Below, piece after piece: positions 49,874-58,544 of a stretch of DNA of 64,000 bases. This DNA comes from an uncultured Oscillospiraceae bacterium (lineage in GTDB: Bacteria; Bacillota; Clostridia; Oscillospirales; Oscillospiraceae): NCBI GenBank assembly GCA_934565655.1, contig CAKTIE010000003.1, positions 1-64,000 of the forward strand, in the 5' to 3' direction. Positions within the stretch are counted from its first letter, which is position 1. Every line of letters begins with the position of its first letter. Under the pieces are notes generated by a model that saw only the letters and a list, made by a program, of their open reading frames with translations, was not told where the DNA came from and searched no databases. Both the position numbers and the translations under genes were made by a program.

Positions 49874-52800
49874 TTATTGTTTCTTTCGTCGCAGCCACGC
49901 GCCGCCGGTCAGGCTCAGCGCCGCCATGCCGACGTACAGGGCGATGCCCGCGTCGCCGGTCTTGACGCTCTTGACGGTCTTGTCGTCGGTGGTGGTGGAG
50001 TCGCCGGAGGGCCGCCGCTTGCGGATCACGGTATCCTTCTGGGTGATCTCCTTGGTGGCCTCCTCGTCGCGGTAATACTTGCCGCAGCCGGAGCAGTACC
50101 AGTATTCGATGTTGCCCTCGGCGCGGGTGGTGGCCCGCTTGGCGGGGAAGTGCTTCAGATCGCTGTGATTGTCGGGGTCGAGATTGCCGTACTTGCCGCC
50201 GCAGACGGTGCATTCCGCCTTGTGGCAGCAGTCCGCCTTGCCGCTGGAGCAGTTGCCGCTCTCGGTGTGGCTCTTATCGCGGGAGCAGACGCGGGTGTGG
50301 GTGCCGTCCTTGTTGGAGGACCATTTGCCCCAGTCGTGGTCGAGGGCGTTGATCTCCGTACCGGCCTTGATCATGGTGTTGCAGCCCTTGCAATAGGTGT
50401 CGCCGGTATAGCCCTTCTCGGTGCAGGTGGCGTCCTTCTTGTTCCTCAGTTCTTCGCCGCCGACGTGGTTGTTGGGGTCAACTTCGCCGTATGCCTGATT
50501 ACAGGTCGAGCAGACGGCTTTCTCCGTACAGGTGGCTGTGCCGCCGGTGTGACCGAGGGCGGTACCCTCAGTTATCTTGCAGACCTTGCAGGTCTTGGGC
50601 GCGGTGCAGGTAGCGGCGGCCCAGTCGTGTCCCAGCACGCTGCCGTACACAGTACCGCAGGTGCTGCACGTCGCCTTTTCGGTGCAGGTAGCGGTGCCGC
50701 CGGAGCACTTGCCAGTCTCGGTGACGCCGCAGGCGCAGGTGCGGGAATGGGTGTCGTCGTTGGACATCCACTTGCCCCAGGTATGGGTGTGGTTATTGCT
50801 CTGCCATGTGAATCCAGGCAGAACCATGCCGTTCCACTCCTTTGACACGCTGTCCCAGGGGTCGTTCGTTCCGCTATGTGTGCCAGCCTTCAGCAGCTTC
50901 AGCACCGTGCCGTCGGCAAACTGCGCGGCGGTCATGGCTGTTGCTTTGGCGTCTTCCCTTGTGCCTTCCAGATAGTAGCATTTTTCAATCTGAACAGTGC
51001 CTTCGCCGCCGCCAACGATTCCGTGTGTTTCTGGATCCTCATAAGCGGTGGATGTGACTTCGACGCTGCCCGCATTGTAGCAGTTATAGACAGAAACCGG
51101 GCCGATGGCCATCCCTACGATACCGCCGAGTCTGCAGAGGTTGCCCTCAACTTCCCCAACGTTATAGCAATCATAGATCTTCACATTTGTGCCTACTCCG
51201 ACGATACCGCCGCCATGCATACCGTCGCCTTTATGAATCTTACCGGCGTTATAGCAGCCGGTGATCGTCAGATCGGAAGCAGAACCGACGATACCACCGC
51301 CAGGACACGATCCGCCAACATTTACCGCACACAGGTTTCCGCAGTTTTCGATGGCGCCGCCGACAGCATAGCCAACGATACCGCCGCCAGCTGTGCAGCA
51401 ATTTTCTCCGCCTACTGACCCGGCCACGGTCAGATTCTTAATCGCGGCATTTTTTATATAACCGAACAGCCCGCTCATAGCAACATCTACATTTAGTCCG
51501 CTGATGGTATGACCCTGACCGTCGAAGGTGCCGGAATATGCCTTCATGTCGTCATGCTCATCAGATGCATATCCGATCGGCGTCCATGCTTCATTGCTGT
51601 CCAGCGCGATATCCGCCGTCAGCACGGCGCACGCATCAAGGTCCTGCGTCTGGCCGTTGGCACCGTTGACGACATCCCGGAACCATTTCAGCCCCTCGGC
51701 GGTACTGATCTGATAAGGATCGTCCTTCGTACCGCTACCGGTGACGAAAGCGGGGATGCCGTCGATCCCGGCCTGAAAGTCTCCGCCGGTGATGCTGCCA
51801 GAGTTCGTCACCTTGCCGTAAAAGGTTCCGTCGGTGATGGTGCCGTAGTTGGTCACTTTGCCGTTGAACGTGCCGCCGCTGATCGTGCCATTGCTCTCCA
51901 CCGAGCCGTCGAACATACCGCCGCTGATGACACCGCCGCTGTTGATATACATGGTGTCCGATGTACCTCTGACAGCCGTACTACAGCCAGTGATCTTCAC
52001 ATTGCCGTTGATATTGAGAACTCCGTAGGCATTGATGCCGCCGCCATACGTATTGTAGCCTTTTGCGTGGCAGTCCCGGATCTCCGCATTGCCGGATAGG
52101 TTGGCGGTTCCTTCATTGCGGATGCCGCCGCCATAGGAATAAGTTCCTACCGCCGTGCAGCCCGCAATGCTGCCGCCGTTCATGGTGAACGTGCCTTTTT
52201 CGGTCACGAATACGCCGCCGCCAAAGGAATAAGTTCCATCCGCCGTGCAGCCCGCGATATTGCCGCCGTTCATGGTGAACTTGCCGTTTTCGGCCACGAA
52301 TACGCCGCCGCCGAGCACGGGCGTAGTACCAGATACCGTTACCTTTCCGCCGGTGATCACGCCGCCGTTGATGGTTTCTGTGCCGCTTGTCTCATCCAGC
52401 ACCCACAGGCCGTCGGTGTTGGGGGTGAACCTGTGTTCAGCGTCGGGGGCACTGTCCTTCAGCGTCAGATCACCGTTGCTTACCGTGATCACGCGGCCGT
52501 TGCCGTTCATTTCCAACACATGGCCGTTCAGATCAAGGGTGACGGTGCGTGAGACGTCCAGCGTGGCATCAATGGTGATATCTTCCATCAACTGGATTTC
52601 TGCCGCCGCAGTGTTCGTTAGAGCGCTGGCCAAAGCCTCTGCCGAATCGACCGTCGTCACCGAGGCGGGCGTCTCGCCCTCGCCGTTCAGCACCACCGGT
52701 TCTCCCGCCGACTGAGCCGCGGGTTCTTCCTGTTTCTCCTGCGCTTCCTTTTCCTCCTCCGGTTTCGCTTCCGGCTGTTCCGGCTGGCCCTCAGGCTGTT

Positions 52801-52972
52801 CGGGCTGTTCCGGTTGTTCCGGTTCCTCCGGCTGTTCCGGATCAACCTCCGGTTTTACTTCCTCCTGCTGCGGCTCTGCCGCGCCGTCCTCGCCGGTGGC
52901 AAATACCGCCGTCGGCAGCAGCGTCAGCGCCAACGTCAGCGCCAGCAGGATCGCAAATATTCGTTTCTTCAT
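49874..52972 (-). CDS. Large surface protein with beta-helix, GLUG-like and cysteine-rich repeats
   Basis: 1032-aa exported protein. A signal peptide (residues 1-25, ending VFATGE) is followed by a Pro/Glu/Gln-rich spacer of EQPEQPEQPEG type to about residue 75. Residues ~110-410 are pectin-lyase-like beta-helix repeats (GGGVFVAENGKFTMNGGNI type, repeated). GLUG-like repeats GGIVGxA...CYNAG fill about 500-710. From about 725 to 960 there are many CxxC repeats (TATCTEKATCSTCG type), and the C-terminus has SVKTGDAGIALYVGMAAL, a TM helix and RRKKQ: a sortase-like anchor with SVKTG instead of LPxTG. It is encoded opposite to and inserted between ispA and the OLE RNA. Likely a cell-surface adhesin; function is inferred from architecture only. 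Confidence 0.85.
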   Translation of the reverse strand: MKKRIFAILLALTLALTLLPTAVFATGEDGAAEPQQEEVKPEVDPEQPEEPEQPEQPEQPEGQPEQPEAKPEEEKEAQEKQEEPAAQSAGEPVVLNGEGETPASVTTVDSAEALASALTNTAAAEIQLMEDITIDATLDVSRTVTLDLNGHVLEMNGNGRVITVSNGDLTLKDSAPDAEHRFTPNTDGLWVLDETSGTETINGGVITGGKVTVSGTTPVLGGGVFVAENGKFTMNGGNIAGCTADGTYSFGGGVFVTEKGTFTMNGGSIAGCTAVGTYSYGGGIRNEGTANLSGNAEIRDCHAKGYNTYGGGINAYGVLNINGNVKITGCSTAVRGTSDTMYINSGGVISGGMFDGSVESNGTISGGTFNGKVTNYGTITDGTFYGKVTNSGSITGGDFQAGIDGIPAFVTGSGTKDDPYQISTAEGLKWFRDVVNGANGQTQDLDACAVLTADIALDSNEAWTPIGYASDEHDDMKAYSGTFDGQGHTISGLNVDVAMSGLFGYIKNAAIKNLTVAGSVGGENCCTAGGGIVGYAVGGAIENCGNLCAVNVGGSCPGGGIVGSASDLTITGCYNAGKIHKGDGMHGGGIVGVGTNVKIYDCYNVGEVEGNLCRLGGIVGMAIGPVSVYNCYNAGSVEVTSTAYEDPETHGIVGGGEGTVQIEKCYYLEGTREDAKATAMTAAQFADGTVLKLLKAGTHSGTNDPWDSVSKEWNGMVLPGFTWQSNNHTHTWGKWMSNDDTHSRTCACGVTETGKCSGGTATCTEKATCSTCGTVYGSVLGHDWAAATCTAPKTCKVCKITEGTALGHTGGTATCTEKAVCSTCNQAYGEVDPNNHVGGEELRNKKDATCTEKGYTGDTYCKGCNTMIKAGTEINALDHDWGKWSSNKDGTHTRVCSRDKSHTESGNCSSGKADCCHKAECTVCGGKYGNLDPDNHSDLKHFPAKRATTRAEGNIEYWYCSGCGKYYRDEEATKEITQKDTVIRKRRPSGDSTTTDDKTVKSVKTGDAGIALYVGMAALSLTGGAWLRRKKQ

Positions 52973-53078
52973 GTGTCTGGTTCCGTCCTTTCTGCCCTGT
53001 CGTCGTTTCCACTTACCTCATTTATGCTTCGCTCCCTTGCAGGGAGAATTCAGGTGATACAACCGGTGCTGTAGATTC

Positions 53079-53092
53079 TGGTGCGCGCACCA
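53079..53092. promoter_or_regulatory. 14-bp palindrome upstream of the surface-protein gene
   Basis: TGGTGCGCGCACCA is a perfect palindrome about 105 bases upstream of the surface-protein start, and 126 bases from the OLE promoter. It may bind a regulator; nothing else supports this. A small CTCCC/GGGAG hairpin lies at 53029-53046. Confidence 0.35.
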
Positions 53093-53217
53093 TTGACGTA
53101 TAAACCAAGGATATCACACGACTGTGGAAAAAGCAAGGGGAATCTTCCGCCGCCGCCGGAGAAAAGGCGGCGGGGTGCATATGCCGCGAAATATACGGAA
53201 TATTCTGCATAAAACCA

Positions 53218-53247
53218 GTTGCGAAACGGAGGAAAGTGTGGTATGAT
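53218..53247 (+). promoter_or_regulatory. Promoter of the OLE RNA
   Basis: TTGCGA (53219-53224) and TATGAT (53242-53247), spacer 17. GTTGCGAAACGGAGG (53218-53232) is identical to the hprK promoter's segment. Confidence 0.72.
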
Positions 53248-53253
53248 ATGAAA

Positions 53254-53935
53254 TTACTGAACAGCGGCGCAGTATCCTAGTCAGATCTGCCGTCTCCTAA
53301 GAAGGGCCTAAAAATCCTTTAAAGGGCACAACTGTGAAACCTCTGGTGCTTGCTTCTTACGCCCAGTTTGGGGTGGGTGCTGGAGGGAGGCGTGCGAAAT
53401 GCCCGCCTGCGGACGTAGGGCGCCCCTCAATGGCATGAGGGACCCGACCCTGCCTCCGTGGAGACCTGCTGTTGTGCACAGGCGTACTCCCCCTGTGGTA
53501 AGCGACCTGTGTACGAGGCAGATGACGCCATCTTTGGATGGCAAGAAACCTGCATTGCGGTGCTACCCGGCCTTTGCTGCCGTAACGCTGTGTGCAGAGT
53601 AGCCTGCCTTGCGTGGGCATGGTGGATAGGGGAGCTGAAGCACCCAGGACCCCGGCCAGGGTCCGCGTGCGATTCCCTTGAAACCCTGCCTGCAAAAGAG
53701 GATAAGAGGCGGCGTGACTGCTGTGGAAATCACCTAGGCTGTCCATTTCAGTGGGGCCTCGGAAGGATTGCAGTGCGGACTAAGTGGCAGTCGGGTCTCG
53801 CGACGCGGTAACGCCGCGATGCAGCATCTAAGGGGAAACCACCTGATCGGCGACGAGAGGCATGCTGTGGGGAAAACCAACCCGTACCTAAGCCGCAAGA
53901 TTTACTTCCGGAGCTGCCCTGTTCAGTTTTTTGAC
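53254..53935 (+). ncRNA. ole: OLE RNA (ornate large extremophilic RNA)
   Basis: A stretch of about 680 bases with its own promoter, no gene, and rich in paired segments; it is immediately followed by oapA, whose product is the OLE-associated protein. OLE RNAs of Firmicutes are about 600 nt and sit in exactly this neighbourhood, between the ispA side and oapA-dxs-tlyA-nadK-argR-recN. The identification rests on that synteny, the partner gene and the absence of a competing explanation; I did not match the consensus base by base. The RNA is known to associate with the membrane through OapA and to act in growth under stress (ethanol, cold, Mg2+ homeostasis) in Bacillus halodurans. Ends are estimates; GCCGAAG/CTTCGGC (53944-53960) plus GTTTTG may be its 3' hairpin. 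Confidence 0.83.
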
Positions 53936-53984
53936 TTTGACCGGCCGAAGCATCTTCGGCGTTTTGAAATGAGGTTTTTTCATC

Positions 53985-54533
53985 TTGAGCAGTGACAAAA
54001 GCAAACCCAGAAAGAAGAACGACCATTGGCCGCTGCGGGTATTTTTCCTGGCAGTGGTGCTCAGCGCGCTGCTGAGCTTTTTGTCCTCCACGGCGCTGGG
54101 CGGCGCGGGCTATGTGGTGGCCACGCTGGTGCTGCTGGCCTTCATCGCCCTGGGCATCGTGTTCGACATGGTCGGCGTGGCGGTGACGGCGGCGGACCCC
54201 AAGCCGTTCCACTCCATGGCCGCCCACAAGGAAAAGGGCGGAAAAGAGGCCATACGCCTGCTGTCCAACGCCAACCGCGTCAGCTCCGTGTGCAACGACG
54301 TGGTGGGCGATATCTGCGGCATCGTCAGCGGCTCCACCGCGGCGGTGATCGTGACGGCTTTGCAGCGGGACTTCAGCACCACCAACGTGATGATCTCCAT
54401 CGGCGTGACGGCGCTGATCTCCGGCCTGACCATCGGCGGCAAGGCGCTGTTCAAAAAGGTGGCCATCAACGAATGTACCGCTGTGGTGTACCGGGTGGCG
54501 CGGATCATGCACGCGCTGCATCTCTATCGCTGA
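53985..54533 (+). CDS. oapA: OLE-associated membrane protein OapA (DUF21-like)
   Basis: 182-aa membrane protein with four hydrophobic stretches, near residues 18-38, 42-68, 103-125 and 132-152, and a basic N-terminus (SSDKSKPRKKNDHW) suited to RNA contact. VFDMVGVAVTAADPKPFHSMAAHKEKGG, in part, is the conserved DUF21-like core, related to CNNM Mg2+-transport domains. It lies directly after OLE RNA and before dxs, the expected order. Start is TTG 53985, with GAGG ten bases upstream; no ATG fits. In other species OapA holds the RNA at the membrane. Confidence 0.88.
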   Translation: MSSDKSKPRKKNDHWPLRVFFLAVVLSALLSFLSSTALGGAGYVVATLVLLAFIALGIVFDMVGVAVTAADPKPFHSMAAHKEKGGKEAIRLLSNANRVSSVCNDVVGDICGIVSGSTAAVIVTALQRDFSTTNVMISIGVTALISGLTIGGKALFKKVAINECTAVVYRVARIMHALHLYR

Positions 54534-54551
54534 AATGAGGAATGACCCCTG

Positions 54552-56405
54552 ATGCTGGAATCCATTCATAGCCCCTCCGACGTAAAACGACTCAATACCC
54601 AACAGACCCGCCAGCTTTGCGACGAGCTGCGTGCTTTTCTGGTGCGCAGCGTAGCGAAAACCGGCGGGCATTTGGCGTCTAACCTGGGTGTGGTGGAGCT
54701 GACGGTGGCCATCCACCGGGTGTTTGACACCTCCCGCGACCGGCTGGTGTTCGACGTGGGCCACCAGTGCTATGTCCATAAGATCCTGACGGGCCGCCGG
54801 GAGCAGATGGATACCCTGCGGCAGCTTGGCGGGCTGTCCGGCTTCCCCAAACCCTATGAGAGCGTCCATGACGCCTTTATGGCGGGCCACGCCTCCAACT
54901 CCGTCTCCGTGGCGCTGGGTATGGCCAGGGCCCGCACCATGCAGCATCAGGACTATGATGTGATCGCTCTGATCGGTGACGGCGCGCTGACCGGCGGCCT
55001 CAGCTTCGAGGGGCTGAATAACGCCGGTGCCTCCGGCGAGCCCATGATCGTCATTCTCAACGACAACGGCATGTCCATCGCGCCCAACGTGGGCGCGCTG
55101 AGCCGCCATCTGTCCCGGCTGCGGACAAAGCCGGGGTACTATGAATTCAAGAAGCGCTATCGCCAGCTGCTGGGCACCGGCGCGGTGGGGCAGAGGCTCT
55201 ATCATGTCAGCCACGACGTAAAGACGGCGCTGAAAAAGACGCTGCTGCCGGGCAGCTCCATGTTCGAGAGCATGGGCTTCACCTATATGGGGCCGGTGGA
55301 CGGCCACGATGAGGCGGCGCTGGAGCAGTCCCTGCAATGGGCGAAGGAGCAGCGCTGCCCCGTGCTGCTGCATGTGCGTACCGTGAAGGGAAGGGGCTAT
55401 GCCCCCGCGGAGGAGCGTCCCGCCGATTATCACGGCGTGTCGCCCTTTGCGCCGGATACCGGAAAGCCGCTGCGCCCTGCCGGGCCGGATTTCTCCCATG
55501 TGTTCGGTGCGGAATTGACCGCTCTGGCAGGGGAGGATGAACGCGTGTGCGCCATCACCGCCGCCATGCAGGAGGGCACCGGCCTGACGGAGTTTGCCAA
55601 AGCCTATCCCCGGCGGTTCTTTGACGTGGGCATTGCCGAGGGTCACGCCGTATCCATGGCGGGCGGCATGGCCAAGCAGGGCCTTGTGCCGGTGTTCGCG
55701 GTGTATTCCAGCTTCCTGCAGCGGGGCTATGACCAGCTGATGCAGGATGTGGCGCTGGACGGCCTGCATGTGGTGCTGGGCGTTGACCGGGCGGGCCTTG
55801 TGGGTGCCGACGGCGAGACCCATCACGGCTGCTTTGACGCGCTGTATCTGGCCCAGGTGCCCCATATGACGGTGCTGTGTCCCGCCAGCTTTGCCGAGCT
55901 GCGGCAGATGCTGCGGCGGGCGGTATTGGAGCTGACCGGCCCGGTGGCTGTCCGCTATCCCCGCGGCGGGGAGGGCGCGTACCGGGGCTGCTGCGGCGAT
56001 GAGACCTTTACGGAGCTGCGGCAGGGGGACGGCTGCACCATCCTGACCTACGGCATATTGATCAACGAGGCGCTGGCGGCGGCGGAGCTGCTGCGTCAGG
56101 CGGGCATCGAGGCCCGCGTGGTGAAGCTGAACGCCATCGCGCCGCTGCGCAATGAGGAGGTGCTGGCGGCGCTGGGCCATGAGAAGCGCCTGCTGGTGCT
56201 GGAGGACTGCGTGGGCAGCGGCTGCGTGGGCCAGCGGCTGACGGCCATTCTGGCCCAGCAGGGCTGTGCGCCGGACAAGCTGTTTTTGAAGAATCTCGGG
56301 GACACCATCCCCTGTCACGGCAGTGTGCCGCAGCTGTACGCCCAGTGCGGACTGGACGCGGAGAGCGTGGCGGCGGCGTTGAAGGAGGCGTGCCATGAGC
56401 AATAA
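54552..56405 (+). CDS. dxs: 1-deoxy-D-xylulose-5-phosphate synthase
   Basis: 617-aa TPP enzyme, the first step of the MEP isoprenoid pathway: pyruvate plus glyceraldehyde-3-phosphate gives DXP. TPP motif GDGALTGGLSFEGLNNAG with NDNGMSIAPNVG, the GHQCYVHKILTGRR segment, and transketolase C-terminal domain (FDVGIAEGHAVSMAGGMA, RYPRGGEGA) are present. It starts 18 bases after oapA and overlaps tlyA by eleven. Isoprenoid supply links it to ispA at 48772. Confidence 0.96.
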   Translation: MLESIHSPSDVKRLNTQQTRQLCDELRAFLVRSVAKTGGHLASNLGVVELTVAIHRVFDTSRDRLVFDVGHQCYVHKILTGRREQMDTLRQLGGLSGFPKPYESVHDAFMAGHASNSVSVALGMARARTMQHQDYDVIALIGDGALTGGLSFEGLNNAGASGEPMIVILNDNGMSIAPNVGALSRHLSRLRTKPGYYEFKKRYRQLLGTGAVGQRLYHVSHDVKTALKKTLLPGSSMFESMGFTYMGPVDGHDEAALEQSLQWAKEQRCPVLLHVRTVKGRGYAPAEERPADYHGVSPFAPDTGKPLRPAGPDFSHVFGAELTALAGEDERVCAITAAMQEGTGLTEFAKAYPRRFFDVGIAEGHAVSMAGGMAKQGLVPVFAVYSSFLQRGYDQLMQDVALDGLHVVLGVDRAGLVGADGETHHGCFDALYLAQVPHMTVLCPASFAELRQMLRRAVLELTGPVAVRYPRGGEGAYRGCCGDETFTELRQGDGCTILTYGILINEALAAAELLRQAGIEARVVKLNAIAPLRNEEVLAALGHEKRLLVLEDCVGSGCVGQRLTAILAQQGCAPDKLFLKNLGDTIPCHGSVPQLYAQCGLDAESVAAALKEACHEQ

Positions 56406-57210
56406 GACGAGACTGGACGTTCTTCTGGTGGAGCAGGGCCTGCAGGAGAGCCGCCAGAAGGCCCAGGCCACCATCATGGCGGGCATCGTGTATGTCAACA
56501 ACCAGAAGGTGGACAAGCCGGGTACGGCGGTCCCCAACGACGCCCATATCGAGGTGCGGGGCAAGACGCTGCGGTATGTGAGCCGGGGCGGCTTGAAGCT
56601 GGAAAAGGCCATGCAGACCTGGCCCATCCTGCTGGAGGGAAAGACCTGCGCCGACATCGGCTCCTCCACCGGCGGGTTTACCGACTGCATGCTGCAGAAC
56701 GGCGCGAAAAAGGTATATGCCGTGGACGTGGGAACCAACCAGCTGGCGTGGAAGCTGCGCACCGATCCCCGGGTGGTGTGTCTGGAAAAGACCAACGCCC
56801 GGACGCTGACCACCCAGCAGGTGCCGGAGGCGCTGGATTTCGCCTCCATCGACGTGTCCTTCATCTCCTTGAAGCTGATCTTCCCGGCGCTGTATCCGCT
56901 GCTGCGCGAGGGCGGCGAGGTGGCCTGCCTCATCAAGCCCCAGTTCGAGGCGGGCCGGGAAAAGGTGGGCAAAAAGGGCGTCGTCCGTGACAGCGCCGTC
57001 CATCTGGAGGTGCTGGAGCACTTCCTTGAGCACGCAAAGGAGAATCACTTTACGGTGCTTGGCATTACTTACTCTCCCATCCGCGGGCCGGAGGGGAACA
57101 TCGAATATCTGGGATACCTTCGCAAATCCGACGAACAGGACGCGGCCGTTGACCTGCGCGCTGTGGTGACAGCATCCCATGAGACATTGAAGGAGGGGGA
57201 AGCGCAGTGA
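56395..57210 (+). CDS. tlyA: TlyA-family rRNA (cytidine-2'-O)-methyltransferase
   Basis: 271-aa protein (YqxC/TlyA). The S4 RNA-binding domain is N-terminal (RLDVLLVEQGLQESRQKAQATIMAGIVYVNNQ, in part), followed by an FtsJ-type SAM domain with motif I DIGSSTGGFTDCMLQNGAK and VYAVDVGTNQLAWKLR. In the dxs block, as usual in Firmicutes. Overlaps dxs by eleven bases and nadK by four. Confidence 0.95.
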   Translation: MSNKTRLDVLLVEQGLQESRQKAQATIMAGIVYVNNQKVDKPGTAVPNDAHIEVRGKTLRYVSRGGLKLEKAMQTWPILLEGKTCADIGSSTGGFTDCMLQNGAKKVYAVDVGTNQLAWKLRTDPRVVCLEKTNARTLTTQQVPEALDFASIDVSFISLKLIFPALYPLLREGGEVACLIKPQFEAGREKVGKKGVVRDSAVHLEVLEHFLEHAKENHFTVLGITYSPIRGPEGNIEYLGYLRKSDEQDAAVDLRAVVTASHETLKEGEAQ

Positions 57211-58076
57211 AAAAGAAAGTGATCCTTTGCCCGAATCCCTATCGGGACAGTGAGCTGAAGGTGGCCAAGGACGCCAAGGCCATTCTGGAGAGCATCGGCT
57301 TTGAGACGGTGGTGTGCCTGCCCTTCCACCGGGACGGCTACGGCGACGAGCTGGGCGTGCCGGTGCGGCAGCTGCAGCAGGAGATCAAGGCTGCCAACCT
57401 GATGATCGCCTTCGGCGGCGACGGTACCATCCTGCACCTGAGCCGCACGGCGGCGCTGCATAATGTGCCGGTGCTGGGCATCAATCTGGGCAGCCTGGGC
57501 TTCATGTCGGAGCTGGAGGCCAACGAGCTGGAGCGCCTGCGCGACCTGCAAAGCTGGGACTTCGTGGTGGAGTCCCGCATGATGCTGGATGTGACCATTT
57601 TCCGGGGCGGCAACGCGGTGTACAGCAACATCGCACTCAACGACGCGGTGGTGTCCAAGGGCTCTGTGGCAAGGGTGGTCAGGCTGGATATCTTCACCGA
57701 GGAGGGACGCCTGACCAAGGTCACCGGCGACGGCGTGGTGATCTCCACGCCCACCGGCTCCACCGGCTATTCCATGGCCGCCGGCGGCCCCATCGTGGAG
57801 CCTACGGCCCGGAACCTGCTGATCACGCCCATCTGCCCCCATTCCACCCGCGCGACCTCCTATGTGCTGTCGCCGGAGCATGTGATCACCATCGAGGCGG
57901 CGGACGCCAACCGGAAGTTCGTCTACCTCTCCGCCGACGGCGGCAAGGCGTTTTCCCTGAAAAACGGCGACAGAGTCCGTGTGCGGCAGTCCAAGTTCGC
58001 CATGGGCCTTGTACGGCTCAGCAAAAAGAGCTTCTGCGAGATCCTTGACTATAAAATGGGAGGCTGCGAGAAATGA
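57207..58076 (+). CDS. nadK: NAD kinase
   Basis: 289-aa enzyme making NADP from NAD. GGDGTILHLSR (the GGDG motif) lies near residue 70, the NE/D motif is LGFMSELEANEL, and the C-terminal STPTGSTGYSMAAGGPIV is diagnostic. It overlaps tlyA and argR by four bases each. Confidence 0.96.
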   Translation: MKKKVILCPNPYRDSELKVAKDAKAILESIGFETVVCLPFHRDGYGDELGVPVRQLQQEIKAANLMIAFGGDGTILHLSRTAALHNVPVLGINLGSLGFMSELEANELERLRDLQSWDFVVESRMMLDVTIFRGGNAVYSNIALNDAVVSKGSVARVVRLDIFTEEGRLTKVTGDGVVISTPTGSTGYSMAAGGPIVEPTARNLLITPICPHSTRATSYVLSPEHVITIEAADANRKFVYLSADGGKAFSLKNGDRVRVRQSKFAMGLVRLSKKSFCEILDYKMGGCEK

Positions 58077-58525
58077 AAAACATGCGACAGGAAAAGCTGC
58101 TGCAGATCATCAGTGAGGAGACCATCGAGACCCAGGAGCAGCTGCTGCAGCGGCTGAACGATCTGGGCATCCGCTCCACCCAGGCCACCATTTCCCGGGA
58201 TATCAAGCAGCTCCATCTGGTGAAGGAGCCCACCGGTCAGGGAAAGTACCGCTATGCCGTGTCGGTGCAGAAAACGAAGCTGAACTTTGCCGACAAGCTG
58301 CGCACCATCTTCCGTGAGAGCGTGGTCAGCGTCGAGGCGGCCCAGAATATCGTGGTGCTGAAAACCATCGAGGGCATGGCCCAGGGCGCGGCCTTCGCGC
58401 TGGACAACATGGGCGATACCGACATCGTGGGTACGCTGGCCGGTGATGACACCATCTTTCTGGTGTTCCACGACAACATTCAGGCACTGGACTTCTGCGA
58501 ACAGGTGAAACAGATGCTGCGCTGA
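58073..58525 (+). CDS. argR: Arginine repressor
   Basis: 150-aa regulator: N-terminal winged helix (TQEQLLQRLNDLGIRSTQATISRDIKQLHL) and C-terminal oligomerisation/arginine-binding domain (GTLAGDDTIFLVFHDN). In this chromosomal position (between nadK and recN) it is the AhrC/ArgR ortholog. No arginine genes lie nearby. Confidence 0.95.
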   Translation: MKNMRQEKLLQIISEETIETQEQLLQRLNDLGIRSTQATISRDIKQLHLVKEPTGQGKYRYAVSVQKTKLNFADKLRTIFRESVVSVEAAQNIVVLKTIEGMAQGAAFALDNMGDTDIVGTLAGDDTIFLVFHDNIQALDFCEQVKQMLR

Positions 58526-58544
58526 CGCGCAACGGGGGGCTGCT

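Noticed and set aside
53254-53935. RNase P RNA or tmRNA
   Set aside because: The conserved RNase P core (for example the GAGGAAAGTCC-type segment) and a tmRNA tRNA-like end were not seen; the oapA neighbour points to OLE RNA.
53748-56972. 1074-codon open frame on the minus strand
   Set aside because: Antisense image of the oapA, dxs and tlyA genes; runs across three recognised genes and the end of OLE RNA, with no recognisable domain.
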